Source: Batillaria attramentaria (lineage: Eukaryota; Mollusca; Gastropoda; Batillariidae). From it: DNA of 64,000 nt. The position numbers and the translations under genes were made by a program. The number at the start of each line of letters is the position of its first letter. The stretch's first letter is position 1. Below are positions 19,553 through 31,605 of this stretch, one piece after another. The notes beneath the pieces were generated by a model that worked only from the letters and a program-made list of their open reading frames with translations, was not told the origin of the DNA and made no database searches. Location: contig JACVVK020000037.1 in assembly GCA_018292915.2 (NCBI GenBank), forward strand, positions 1,896,501-1,960,500, read 5' to 3'.

Positions 19553-19930
19553 TTTTACAGAGTTGCTTCCCTTGAACTGGGTAAAAATTCTCACAGTTCA
19601 GTAAAACTAGTTCTTTGGTTTCTGACTGTATTGCCATATTGAAGTACAAATTAACCACTTCCTTGCCTAATTTGCAGTTAATGTTACTGAACAAACTTGT
19701 GAAAATTGACTAAGTTGAATAACTCAACAAACACAAAATTGTCGCATTTAAGTTTGAAAAGCCATCTTTATTCTTAACTTACAGGGAAAAAAAAATGATT
19801 TACAACATTGATTGACGATTTGCAGGGATTGCTATGATTTTTCCGTTTATTGACGACGCTAATCGGAAATACTGACGTAGCGTTAGACACTCTTTGACAC
19901 TTATTAACAGACATACGTACGAAATTAGCG
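19553..19930 (+). repeat. Partial copy of the 14.5-kb repeat
   Basis: CAGAGTTGCTTCCCTTGAAC, CACTTCCTTGC, AACTTGTGAAAATTGAC and CAACAAACACAAAATTG are in family order, followed by the ATCGGAAATACTGACGTAGC-type block seen in sister copies. Confidence 0.5.
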
Positions 19931-20159
19931 CTGATACAGTAGATACTAAAGAAACACACACACATACGACTCGGACACCGGTGCACGCGCTACAACTGAG
20001 AAAAATCTAAGAAATGTATGCTCCTCTCAGCTCTTCAGTCACAGTTTGTTCACTCAGATATCTTATCTTAGTCTCTGGTTCAATGACCAAAATCATGCAT
20101 GCACCCATATATAGGCCGACATTGACACCGACTAGGCTGTAGAGCCTGGCACGATTGAA

Positions 20160-20995
20160 CTGTTCGAGCAAACAGACTGCTTTAATGACCTTGACCTTCA
20201 GTTAAGGCCATTTAAAATGGTATGTATGCATAGGTTTTTATCAATGTCTATTAGCACGCCAGGTTTGGCGCCTCTGCTGTTTGTTCTTTCTGAGAACATA
20301 CCAATGTTAAGGTTTCACAAAAATAGCTTGTGCGGCCTTGTCCTTGACACAAGGCCATTTCATACATGCATATGTATGTAAAGTTCTTATCAATGTCTAT
20401 CATCATGAAAAGTTGAAAACCTCTGGTGTTTGTAGATTCCAAGAAAATGCCCGGCAATGTAAAATTTTCAGACAGTGTTAGTGACCTTGACCTTGAGTCA
20501 AGGTCATTCAAAATTATATATTTTGAAAGGTCTTACGGCTGTCTGTCGGCAGGCCAAGTTTGGTTCCTCTGCTGTTTGTAGATTCTGAGAAAATGCCCAT
20601 GTTAAGGTTTACTGCGGAAATGTGGAAAATAGCTTGTACGGCCTTGGCCTTGACACAAGACCATGTATATCTGTAAAGTTCTTATCAATGTCTATCATCA
20701 TGCAAATTTTAAAACCTCCGGTTTTTGTACATTCCAAGAAAATGCCAATGTAAAATTTTCAAACAGACAGCTTTACTGGCCTTGACCTTGAGTCAAGGTC
20801 ATTCAAAATTATATATTTTGAAAGGACTTATGGCTGTCTATCAGCATGCCAATTTTGGTGCCTCTGCTATTTGTAGATTCTGAGAAAATGCCAATGTTAA
20901 AGTTTACTGCGGACACAGACATCCAGACAGACACACACACAGACAGACGACGGAGGGTTACTACATAGACTCCCTGTGTTATACAAGGGAGCCAG
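20160..20995. repeat. Second ~150-bp tandem array with TCAAGGTCA palindromes
   Basis: Five units of the family at 9881-11307, with TGACCTTGACCTTGAGTCAA...-type motifs at about 20190, 20340, 20490, 20640 and 20785. It ends with the same GACAGACGACGGAGGG and a diverged right terminus (ACAAGGGAGCCAGAA). The left terminus is missing, so this copy is truncated. Confidence 0.7.
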
Positions 20996-20997
20996 AA

Positions 20998-21200
20998 ATC
21001 TACCACTTTCTTGTGTAATTTACACCAAAAGCTGTTAAATAATATTGTGAAAGGTAGTGGACGAAATAATCCAGTAAACATCAAATTGTTGCATTCAAGT
21101 ATGATAAACCATTTTTACTTACGATATACCGATCTTTATGATCTATGTGGCACCTGACGTGTTATTTTTAAAATAACCTACACAGGCGATGGTCTCTTTA
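20998..21200 (+). repeat. Partial copy of the 14.5-kb repeat
   Basis: Starts AATCTACCACTTTCTTGTGT directly after the array end and runs to AACCATTTTTACTTACG. Confidence 0.5.
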
Positions 21201-21640
21201 TTACATTGTAAAATATTATCTAACGGGGCCCTGGAATTTTACATTTTTGAAACAGAAAGTGTATAGATATAAGGACCGATTGTGGTGATCGAGAAGACAT
21301 TAAAACGAAATAAATAAATATATATCAATATAATAAATCAAATAAATAAATCTATCAAAAATGCATAAATAAAATTTAATAAGTTGTATAAAAATCAGAA
21401 ACAAAACAAATCTCAAAAATAAAATCTGGCTTTAATGCCGATGTTTAAAAAAAAAAAATGTCCCCATATCTCCTTTTTAAGGGGAAGAGACTTAAGACAT
21501 CTACTAACTACACACACACGCGTGTTATAAGTAATGTCTTTTTACCTCGGAAAAGTACCTACTTTCCGAGAATTTCAGGCGTGCGCTACTGGATTGAAAT
21601 GTAGAGCCACGTACTTCCAACAGCAAAACGATGCATACGT
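21201..21640. other. AT-rich gene-free stretch
   Basis: AT-rich sequence with AAATAAATA runs. No gene or defined repeat is supported. Confidence 0.35.
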
Positions 21641-21644
21641 ATGT

Positions 21645-22060
21645 TTACAGAGTTTCTTCCCTTAGACCACGAGTTAGTGACACTGGCTGTAACCTGATTT
21701 GTCTTCCCTCAATAAAATCCAGAGACTTACAAGAACTAGTATTTCCATTATTCATATAAAATCCACCACTTTATTGTGTAATTTGTAACAAAGGCTGTTA
21801 AATAATATTGTGACAAGTACTGAAAAAATAGTTTTAATAAACTTTAATTTGTCGCATTCAAGTCTGATAAACCATTTTTACATATGGTAAACCGATCTTT
21901 AGTTCCTATGTGGCCTTACTTTCAGCTTAACTCGCATTTATGGTTTTCACTTCGCTCTAAGGAGCATATAGTAATTTATGACGTGTGCTACTGGATTGAA
22001 TCTAATGTAGCGCCACTGACGAACAACGAGTAATGACTTCTCAACAGTACTGTACCTTGG
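21645..22060 (+). repeat. Partial copy of the 14.5-kb repeat
   Basis: TTTACAGAGTTTCTTCCCTT to AACCATTTTTACATATGG in family order. Around 21733 it provides a related unoccupied site (AGAGACTTACAAGAACTAG) for the LINE insertion at 22554. Confidence 0.55.
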
Positions 22061-22067
22061 CTTTTCG

Positions 22068-22410
22068 ATCCGGTACTCGTGACCGACGTCTACACCTCTC
22101 GCCGGGCCCGTGCACACTTTCAGTGACCTATGAGTGCTTTCCTCCGAAAATAGGCTAGTAAAGAAACAGAGAGCGAAAGTGTGAGTTATAATTTTCCATA
22201 ACCCACTCAGTGGTATACGAGTTCACGAAAACACACTCCAAGATCCTCTATACAATATTGCATAGAGGATCTTTGACTCCAGTTACGTCATCCGTCAAAC
22301 TGAAGACATGCAGAAAGTGCGTCATTTCAAACATTTGGAACTCACACGTTACGGCCGGTGCACAGTTATTTTGTTCACTTTTGAGGGTGAAATTTTATGT
22401 TGCCTGATGA
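22068..22410 (+). repeat. Duplicated ~0.3-kb block, copy 1
   Basis: Closely matches 24575-24877 (CGGTACTCGTGA to GAAATTTWATGTTGCC). This copy has an extra 36-bp hairpin insertion at 22240-22275 plus a 5-bp duplication. Confidence 0.8.
22240..22275. mobile_element. 36-bp hairpin insertion
   Basis: Perfect 12-bp inverted arms AAGATCCTCTAT (22240-22251) and ATAGAGGATCTT (22262-22273) with a 10-nt loop. It is flanked by a 5-bp direct repeat ACTCC (22235-22239, 22276-22280) and absent from the sister block near 24747. It could be a tiny transposon remnant or a templated insertion. Confidence 0.6.
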
Positions 22411-22475
22411 TGTAGCGTCATACACGCTCACTGTCTGGGACAATACAACAGCAACACGATGCATACGTATGTCAC

Positions 22476-22550
22476 AGTTTACAGAGTATCTTCCCTTAGG
22501 CCACCAGTTGCTGTAACCTGATTTGTCTTCCCTCAATAAAATCCAGAGAC

Positions 22551-22581
<31 letters not shown>

Positions 22582-23390
22582 TGTCTTGTAACGCGCTGAA
22601 AAACTCCATGCCCAGCATGCTCGTAGCGCAGGGGGGGGGGGGGGGGGTGACAAGTGTTAACAAAACAAACAAAAAAACAAAAAAACAGGCGAAGGGGGTG
22701 GAGTCTGCAGGGGGGTGGGGGGGGTGGAGTCCGCATCAGAACTTTGAGAAGAGATAGGTCTTCAGGTGGCTCCTGAAGGATTCGGTGGAGGTGCTGGATT
22801 TCAGGGAAGGTGGCAGCGCGTTCCACAGAGCAGGAGCAGAGCACTTGAAGGAGCGAGCTCCAAAGCGCTTCTTGGTGGTATTATCGTGAAACCCAGGAAT
22901 GGACAGGCGGGACTGAGATGAGGAACGAAGAGTACGGGATGGCGTATATGAAGGGATGAGCTCAGAGAGATACTGTGGGGACTTTCCATGGACACAGGAG
23001 AACACAAGGGACAGAAGTTTGTGGTCAATTCGAAGTTTGACTTGCAAGAACTAGTAGACTATCTCCGTTATTCATATAAAATCCACCACTTTCTTGTGCA
23101 ATTTGCAACAAAGGCTGTTAAATAATATTGTGGCAAGTACTGGACTAAGTAATTCAATAAACATTAAATTGTCGCATTCAAGTGTGGTAAACCATTTTTA
23201 CTTACGGTAAACCGATCTTTAGTACCTATGTCACATCCCGATGGCTTTCATGTCGCGTCACCTCACAATTTCGCTTTTCACTTTGCTCTAAAAAGGAGCT
23301 TATGTAACCAGCTTTCGTGTGCTACTAAATTGAATCTAAAGTAGCGCCACTGACGTGCCACCCGTAATAATCCCTCAGCAGTACTAGCTT
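22476..23390 (+). repeat. Copy of the 14.5-kb repeat, split by a LINE fragment
   Basis: The repeat begins ACAGTTTACAGAGTATCTTC, is interrupted at 22554-23038, and resumes CAAGAACTAGTAGAC to AACCATTTTTACTTACGG. Confidence 0.55.
22554..23038 (-). mobile_element. 5'-truncated L2/CR1-like LINE 3' end
   Basis: On the minus strand the frame from about 23038 to 22739 encodes the typical post-RT tail of L2/CR1-type ORF2: SLVFSCVHGKSPQYLSELI, PSRTLRSSS, SFKCSAPALWNALP and SHLKTYLF. The 3' end finishes in an ATC/GAT repeat (22554-22580). A 6-bp direct repeat GACTTG (22548-22553, 23039-23044) flanks the insert, and the sister repeat near 21733 is uninterrupted there. About 100 codons of a roughly 1000-codon ORF remain, so the copy was dead on arrival. 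Confidence 0.8.
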
Positions 23391-24574
23391 ATCCCTTGAT
23401 TTTCGGTTGTCAGGAACCAGATTGTTGTATTTAAAAATTCATTGTAATTTAAATCGTAACAAGTACTACTGTCCGTTATATAGATAGGTTCCTTGGTTCC
23501 TGCCATAATAGTAAGTTGTGTTTTTAATTGAAATGATAGAATTCTGATAGAGTAGATGATGACGTCAACCACTGAAATTGCGTATGTTGCTTCCGTCAGA
23601 AACAAATTGTGACGTAAACGAAAACTGACGTCTGTTCCTGTTCAGAGATGTAGCTGATGAGCGGAAAACCGTCAAACAGCCATTCTGACGCTGGTTGTCA
23701 CTATTACCGAAGTATTTGCCCTTTGTGTAGGGGTAAGCTTTTAACTGTTACATGTGAAATGGTGTTCTGTTTTGCGGCTAGTATTTTTACTGTTCATAAC
23801 GTGGAAGTTACATTTCTTCTTGCAATTTTACTCAGCTTTGTACCGTTGCTGGAAAAGAAACAGTGTCTAACACGTAACTGCTATAGTGGTTTAGTCTGGT
23901 GTGGCTCAACTATTGTAAGACAGAAGGGGTTTACTTTGAGTTTGAGTTTACGGTGTATGTGGACAATTGTACACGAGTATCAACTGTGTTCACAGCGGTC
24001 CAGGCAGGACAAGTTCAAGGTCCAGTCCGGACAAGTACTGGGTTCACTGGGTTGCTGAAAGGCCTCGGTGTAGCGCCGCAACGCCAGGAAGTTACCGTTG
24101 GAATATCATATTAGCTACGACAATATCTACATCAGGAAAAGTGTCGCCGACAGCCACGAAGAAGTGACTACGTAAATCCTGTCTTCGTGGGACTGCTCGC
24201 CTTCTTGGGATTTTTTTATAATAAACTCATAAGTATACTCTAACTGTCGTTAGAGCCACATTCTTAAACAATCAGGAACTAAAATAGTGAATACTTTGTA
24301 TACTTTTCTTGTTTGAAAGCACTGACAGGGTGTTTTTCATTAGTCGAGTTTTTGTAACCGTGATAGTCGGTTGGAAACCTCGCACCTCTCTCTCTTTTGT
24401 TTTGTATGGGGAAATACATGTTAGTGTGATTGTACTTGTATGGGGTAATAAATGTTTGTATGATTGTACCCTTGTATGCCCCTGTGTAACTGTGCACGAT
24501 TGTGTGTGGTATGTATGTGAATGTGATAGTGAGTGTGAATGTGTGTTTACACGGAACGCAGGACAGGGTTGTGA
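23391..24574. other. Gene-free stretch
   Basis: A 133-residue frame at 23657-24058 has no recognisable domain, signal peptide pattern or splice context and is not called. No repeat family was identified. Confidence 0.35.
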
Positions 24575-24877
24575 CATCGGTACTCGTGATTGACATCTAC
24601 ACCACTCGCCGGGCCAGTGCACACTTTCAGTGACCTATGAGTGCTTTCCTCCGAAAATAGGCTAGTAAAGAAACAGAGAGCGAAAGTGTGAGTTATAATT
24701 TTCCATAACCCACTCAGTGGTATACGAGTTCACAAAAACACACTCCAGTTACGTCATCCGTCAAACTGAAGACATACAGAATAGTGCGTCATTTCAAACA
24801 TTTGGAACTCGTCCGTTACGGCCGGTGCATAGCTTATTTTGTTCACTTTTGAGGGTGAAATTTAATGTTGCCTTGAT
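24575..24877 (+). repeat. Duplicated ~0.3-kb block, copy 2
   Basis: Sister of 22068-22410, without the 36-bp hairpin. Confidence 0.8.
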
Positions 24878-25636
24878 TACGTGAAAAAAATGATGGCACA
24901 GAAAACTTATTCTGTGCGGAGTATCTGCAAGTGCACTTTTGAATGTCAGTACATGAGCGCATGCTTTGAATGATATTATTCTCAAGCATTTTCAAGTGCC
25001 CTACGCATCATTGCCTCACAAGTCAGTGCGCAGAACTTTGTAGTCCATCAGTGACATCGTTTTTAGTTTGGATTATCAATTTGGATACGGCAAGTTTGGT
25101 TAGTGTTTTATTTTGGAAAGAACTGCTTTATAAAGGTGTTTACTGGTAAATTTTGTGTTTTGAATAGGTGTTTTACTAACTTGGGATAATTTTACTATTT
25201 TGAGTTATTTCCTTCTTTTCAGGTTTGTCAGTACTGAGTTGATGTATAGTTTGTTGGTAGTGTTAGACCGTCTGTTTGTCTGTCTGGTCAGTTTTGTATT
25301 CGTATTGCGGTACCCGGCCTGTCTGGTCTCATCAGTATTATTTTTCTTTGGATGTTTATTTGCCATCATCACACGAACCTGATTTGTTCGTTTTAGGCCC
25401 CGTTAGTGCTTCAAAACTGATTTTCGAAAAGGTTCGGAAATACTGTCTCAGTACCTCTCTATATTTTCTATTTTCTTTTTAATATGATATAGTAAGAACA
25501 CCGGACATGTACCTTCACAGAGACTACTATTAGCAACAAAATTTGTGTTTAAAACACACACACACTTGTACATAAACAATTGCACGGATTTGGGGGTTAA
25601 AGAGGTCATCCGGTGATCTCTCCCGGTATCAACTAG

Positions 25637-25688
<52 letters not shown>

Positions 25689-27997
25689 AAATGCACGCTT
25701 GTCTCGCCTCCTCAGACCCCGTTTATTCAACGAACAAAATTATGCATGCACCCATACATAAGCCAACACATGCACTGATGTCTGTCATACACAGTCAAGA
25801 GTTCAACAAAACAACCTAAATACCTTAATAGTTCTCCTTCCCTCTAAATACAAGATCGAACAACACTTGAACCTTATCATGCCACAATGTGTTATACGTG
25901 TACACCAGTTATACAATGTACACATACAACCAGTTTCAACTCATCACCATGTCTGGAACGAATCCAGGGACTGCGGAATCTCAAATTTCACATCAGAACA
26001 AAGAGTTATTTTCAACATGCAGATTTGGAGTGCGAAATTTCAAATTCCAAATCTAACGAAGGATGTTTTGAGGGTGATGCGTCAGGTTTGGAATTTGAAC
26101 TGTAGGTGTTAGGTTAGATTTCAGCATCACTATTGGCAAAGACACAAAACAAGAGAGAAAAAAAGATCATAATAAAACTGATAAAAGCACGGTGGGTTTA
26201 AAATGCGGTTTACAAGTTGTTCGTTTACCTGAAAGAGATTACCCATAAGGACCACTACCAGATCCTCAAAAACTTTTTTGGAGCCTTAATAAATGACCAG
26301 TCACGCTCAAAAGAAAAAAAAAAACAAACCCCACACAACATAGTAATGTTTTCATCTCCACCCCCAGTACTTCCGTCTTTCCCACCATTTGAAGAACGGT
26401 TGAACTGACATAAATTTTCTGAACATATTAACGGAATAAGTTTGGCAAAACAAGGGGCTGAAAATCAGGACTTCTTACGGATTTCTGACGAATATGAAAA
26501 AGAAATTTGTCCATCTTTTTGCTGCTTTTTTATTTAAAAAAAAAACAAAAACACAAATACACACATACACATAAACAAGTTTTGGTCTTGTATAACATCT
26601 GGCAGACAGCTCTCAATGCTAACAGGGGTCTCCATGCAGCAAGAACAGGCAGAAAATTTAAATAGTTCTGACTCATACACATCTTTTCATATTGCTGTAG
26701 CATATCAAGAGATTAGGAAGAAAATTTTAAAGAAAAACAGTTAACCATTACTGGTAACGATCAGTACAACCGTAATGCACGGCTGAAAATAAGCATAAAA
26801 GACACAAGCCAGTATTTCTATTTGTCATCACATGGATGAAATTCTTCCACCTCAGGGTGGATTCCCCCCCCCCCCCCCCAAAAAAAAAAAAAAAAAAAAC
26901 ATTTTTGGTTAAGTAAGGAAATGCTTGTTTTAAAACTAAATAACTAGACAAATAAATAAATGAAATAAAATATAAAACAAATAATGAATTCAGGTCGTTG
27001 TCACCCGAGGTTCAGCTGGACTTAACATCTGAAGAGCACCACCCTGCTATTCGAATTTTATATTTTAAAAAGTTTCATCAATGGAGTCAAAACATTTATT
27101 CTCTTCTACCATGGGCAGAATAATCACCACTGGCTTATCTTCTGAATAACAACAGCAAAAACGCAGTAAGAAAATCACCTCCCAGAGGACTAGTGAGATG
27201 AACCATTTCAGCCTGTGGTCTTGAGGCGAATATTTACATTGTTCCCTTGCACAGTCCTGGGAAGGGATCTAAAGAGGGGGAAAATTACTTGGCAAGGAAA
27301 GTGTTAATTGGTCTACTGAATGTCAGTATAGCTGCTCATTTGCCTTTCAATTTTTTGAGCGAATATTTTGCATCTGGCATGTACTGTGCTGATGCTGGAA
27401 AGAACGTAAGCTGCATAAAAAAATCTTACCTGTGTTTTCACATGATATGCATGATTTGAAGTGGATATTCACTATGAACTGTGAAACATGTAGAGAAATA
27501 CATACCAGAATCCTGCCCCCCCCCCCCCCCCCCCAAAAAAAAAAAAAAAAACCCAACAACAAACAAACCCCAAAACCCAAAACAATCCACTCTCTGCGAG
27601 TATCAACAGATTAAGTAATCAACAATCAACCGTAATGACAAAAGAAAGGAAAAAAGCATTTGACTTGTAGAATGGCTAAACACTGAGGTGTATTCAGCAA
27701 ATTTGCTTTACAAGTTAGTTAGTTAGTTAGTTATTTAGGGCTTAACGCCGCGCAAGCAACAGAGGCTAATTCGCGGCAAAGAGCGGTCCCTTCCTGCCAG
27801 GTCATTAAAAATAAAAGGGCATACAATAAAACAGGATGTAAATATATACTAAAAATCTACTGGGTTTAAATGAGAAGTTCTTACAAGTTGCTTTACAAAT
27901 GTGCATTTTTTTATGTACAGGATAAAGTATAAATATATATATACTGTATTTACATCACAACATTTTGTATACATGAGTTGATTACAACAATGTTTAC

Positions 27998-28055
<58 letters not shown>

Positions 28056-29351
28056 TTTGAACGAGTCAATCCCTTCTTTCTGTTGCCTTTGTTTGGTCCT
28101 GCTCCAAAACCGTTGAAGAGAAAACAAAAAATAAGATCTTGAGCAAAGAAGCACAGGGATAAAATTTCCACACAGTCCTTGAAAATTGTGGCGATTTAAT
28201 GATCTGATATGATTTTTTTTATTGTTATGAAACAGAGAGAGAGAGAGAGAAGAGGAAAAAAGATTAGCCTTCTAAGCTCTAAAATTAGCCTGAAAACAGC
28301 CACAAGGACAAACTACTTTTAAAAATATGCACACACACACACACACACACACACAAAAGATCACTATGGCAAAAGGATATTACACAGGTCATATGATTGC
28401 GAGTGCAGCGGGAATATGCAAGTACTTGTAAGAGATAACGCCTACAGTAATGTGAAAAATACGTGAAAAGTTGCAGCGTCAGGAACTCCCTTGTACACTG
28501 AAAATCACAGAAGCAACATACATATAAATAAATAGAAAACAATACAACAAAGAATTAATGGAATGCAGATAGATAAAAAGACAAAGCGACTGCCCCTTTC
28601 TCCCTTTTTTAACCTTTTGTCCGTCATGACCTCTACCCTCTGATGGATAATTAGTGAATGACTACTTTCATGACTAACAGAAGAAAGGGTTTTGACCCTC
28701 ACCTCTCTCTGAACACCGCTACATGCACATGCAAACAGCAAAAGGTATGGATGTAGCTTACAACAGTGTAATTCTCTTTGTTAAGCCAACTCATGTTTTG
28801 GGACAGTTTCGCTTGTGAATGCAGCTATACGGTCGAAATACTCTATCTTGATTATTAGTACAGATCTTACCGCCATCCAATGTCGTTTACACTTTACGCG
28901 AGTGGTCAAATATTCACATTCTATGACAGTTCTTACACTGCTGGAGCGCTCAGTGTGGTTGCCGTATCATTGATAGGCTTCTATTCGCTCAGTGGCAGCA
29001 CTACAGATGCTGTCACTGTCCAGGTGTCCAAGTGATGTGATGATAGATAACACGAACACGGCTCAGAACAATATTAGCCCCTTGAAAGCTTCGTGAGCTG
29101 ATCACTAGTGCCACTCTCTTCCCATTGTGTGCCCCTCCTATCACAGTGGTGTGCATATCTTCCACAGGTGTACAGGAGTTCACATCCATGTCAGACTACG
29201 GTCACAGATCCATGCATTTTTGGAATGTCTGTTTACTTTCTTACCAAGACGGGCGTACATCCTATCATTTCTGCCACAGTGGGCAATATTGTCCTATTGC
29301 AGTTCTAAACAGATGCAAAGCCTTGGGTACATAAAGCGAATTACCAGTAGT
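24878..29351. other. Gene-free stretch, possibly including VPS50 distal 3' UTR
   Basis: No coding exon is supported. (CA)n tracts lie at 25638-25688, 28000-28050 and 28327-28354, and C/A homopolymers at 26866-26900 and 27518-27550. About 26100-28800 lacks the dispersed repeats abundant on either side and is AT-rich, which would suit a long 3' UTR of the minus-strand VPS50 gene. I cannot place a polyadenylation site with confidence. Confidence 0.35.
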
Positions 29352-29697
29352 GATAATAATAATATTTGAATTAGCTCAAAGTGCCGCAAACTGAGCCCAA
29401 CACGCACGCTCAAGTGAATCACACGCATTCTCTCACACACTGGACATAAGCACATTACAATCACGTGGTGCGAAGGGTTAGCTCAGCTAGTTAATTTTTA
29501 GTTTTGGAATTAAGAATTGCATTTATTTTCGAATTTTGAGGGCTGAACATTTCAAAAGCAGAGGGAGAGAACCCACAATGAACTGTGCCAGGTGCAAGAA
29601 GGAAAAATTCTTTGCCCCGAGTGGGACTCAAACGTGACCTCTCGCACCGCTGGCAAAGTGTTTTAACCACTAGACCACCGCCCAACCCCTGCAGTAC
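29352..29697 (-). mobile_element. tRNA-derived SINE (family A), near complete
   Basis: On the minus strand: box A-like GGTCTAGTGGTT, box B-like CGTTTGAGTCCCACTCGGG, body with GGTTCTCTCCCTCTGC, TGTTCAGCCCTCAAAATTCG and CATTACAATCACGTGG (complement), and an (ATT)n tail at 29352-29365. The same family is complete at 60800-61205. Confidence 0.8.
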
Positions 29698-30112
29698 CAT
29701 TCTTTCTTGCAAACCCCCGCTAAGGCTCCCAGTGAACTGCCAAAGAGGCATCGAGAGAAGAAAACCTCATGACACTGTGCAAGCCTGTGGGTTACTTCAT
29801 ACAGTGGTATACAGGCTTGGGTTGTGGGGTCCTGCACATTGTCACACGCTTTGAAGTAGCACAGCAGTAGGCATGCGTGAAGCCCCTGAAGTGACCGAAG
29901 ACACCGAGAGATTCGTGACGTCTTACATCAAACAGTTAGGTCCCCTGTAGCTTAGTGCATGCAAGCAACCCACAGTGTCAACAGTTAAGCGTGGAGCATA
30001 CAATGCACCTTTTCCATAAGAATTTCTCTTTGAAGTGAAATTACATCGTCACTGGATGTAAACTCATTCACACACCCACCATGACCATGCTGTCAAAGAT
30101 ACGGAGTCAAAA

Positions 30113-30583
30113 CCAGAGCCCGTATGTAATAGTCGAGGTTAGGGCTTTTAGTCTAACCTCGAACTAAACTAGCTATAGGGTTACAGGGTTGCACATTTTC
30201 CACAGCTTCTATAGGACAAAGTGTCCTGGAAACAGCAAAGTGATAGGACACAGTGTCCTGGCCACTTAGTGGCAATAAAACTTTTAATAGGACAAATGTC
30301 CGCTTGAGGTGGGAAAAATAGGACATTTAAAATTTTTATAGGTCAATGTCCTGGGACCGACTTAAATGTGCAACCCTGGGGTTAAATTTCTGTTGTTTTT
30401 TGTTTTAAATCAGGAAGCGGGCCCATTCCAGCAAGATGCCTAAGCTGTGATAGAAGGATTTTTTTCTTCCTTTCTGCGCTTCCTTTTTTATTTAATTTTG
30501 CTTTTTGGTTTCTTTTGTCGTAGTCTAGGTTAGGCCCATAGCCGTGGGTTAAATTAACCTCCACTTTTACATACGGGCCCAGG
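30113..30583. mobile_element. MITE with GCCCGTATGTAA inverted ends, host of a nested hAT-like element
   Basis: Left end CCAGAGCCCGTATGTAATAG and right end, read inward, CCTGGGCCCGTATGTAAAAG match over about 29 bp with few differences and continue into GAGGTTA. A 10-bp hairpin TCGAGGTTAG/CTAACCTCGA (about 30133-30162) lies just inside. The 195-bp hAT-like element at 30184-30378 is inserted within it. The target duplication was not resolved. Confidence 0.6.
30184..30378. mobile_element. 195-bp hAT-like MITE, copy 1
   Basis: Terminal inverted repeats CAGGGTTGCACATTT, flanked by a 6-bp target duplication GGGTTA (30178-30183, 30379-30384). Same length as copies at 40352 and 62661, opposite orientation. 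The interior carries AGGACACTGTGTCCT and AGGACACTTTGTCCT palindromes. Confidence 0.9.
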
Positions 30584-31034
30584 TTGATCACCATGCACAA
30601 AGATCAATCCTCAGACGATTCTCTAGCGCCCATTCCACACCCACAATATATACAAACCCACCCATCATCACAGAAAATATACAGCACTGATTTCTCCAGC
30701 TTCATGAACACTCTGGAAAATAAGCTGATCCCGACATGCATGCTCACAGTCACATAGTACTCTATATATTTATAATCTCCATTATACTGACTGGGCAGTA
30801 ACTGCACTGTACATTCACAATCTGTGATAGCTTAGCTCAGCTACTTGGAAGTCCTGGAACTGTACAATAATTCATATGCATATTTTTGGAGTGCGGTGGA
30901 TGTTGTGAAAAAGGAACAAACATTTCTCTTACAGCATGTTTAGCTAGACCACCTGCTTGATCAAAACGGCCCACAATGTGTACAGTGTATCAACAGCCTC
31001 ACATGACTGGTCTACAGACACGAACAGTTCCAAA

Positions 31035-31283
31035 GCGCCATGAGCTGAACCCAACACGCACGCTCACATGAATCACATGCATTCTCTCAAACACTGGACG
31101 TGAACACATTACAATCACGTGGTGCGAAAGGTCAGCTCAGCCATTTAAGCTTCGGAATTCAGAATTGCATTTAATTCCAAACTTTGTGGGCTGAACATTT
31201 TTAAAACCTGAGTGGGACTCAAACCTGACCTCTCACGTTGGTGGCAAAGTCTCTTAACCACTAGACCACCGACCGCCCAACAC
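31035..31283 (-). mobile_element. tRNA-derived SINE (family A) with internal deletion
   Basis: The minus-strand copy retains the tRNA-like head (CACTAGACCACCG complement, AGTGGGACTCAAACC complement) and the 3' body (TCACGTGGTGCGAAAGG). It lacks the middle section with the GGTTCTCTCC block. It lies about 320 bp beyond the VPS50 stop codon, probably in its 3' UTR. Confidence 0.7.
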
Positions 31284-31605
31284 GCAAGCAACTATCCGTC
31301 AACAGTTCAGAATTCAGATAACCAGTGTGCAGGTTTCCTGTGCGACTTGTATGCTGCACATCTCAGTGGCAAGGAAGGCAACAGTTACTGTGAGCCACAC
31401 CCCTCTGCAGGATACCGAGGTAGACTGCAGTCGCTGGTTACCCTTTTTCACAGATTCAGTGAAACCATCTCTTACTCACTCGAGTGACATCACATCCCTC
31501 TTGAAGAGGCACAAGAACTCCAGTAGGGAAAAGGCCGTCTGGATTTTCTTGTACCAGGTGCACGTGCTGAACGAAAACAGCAGCCGAGGTACTGGCACGC
31601 CGTCG

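Noticed and set aside
23657..24058. 133-codon open frame
   Set aside because: No recognisable domain, no partner exon or splice signal, and no second copy to show conservation.
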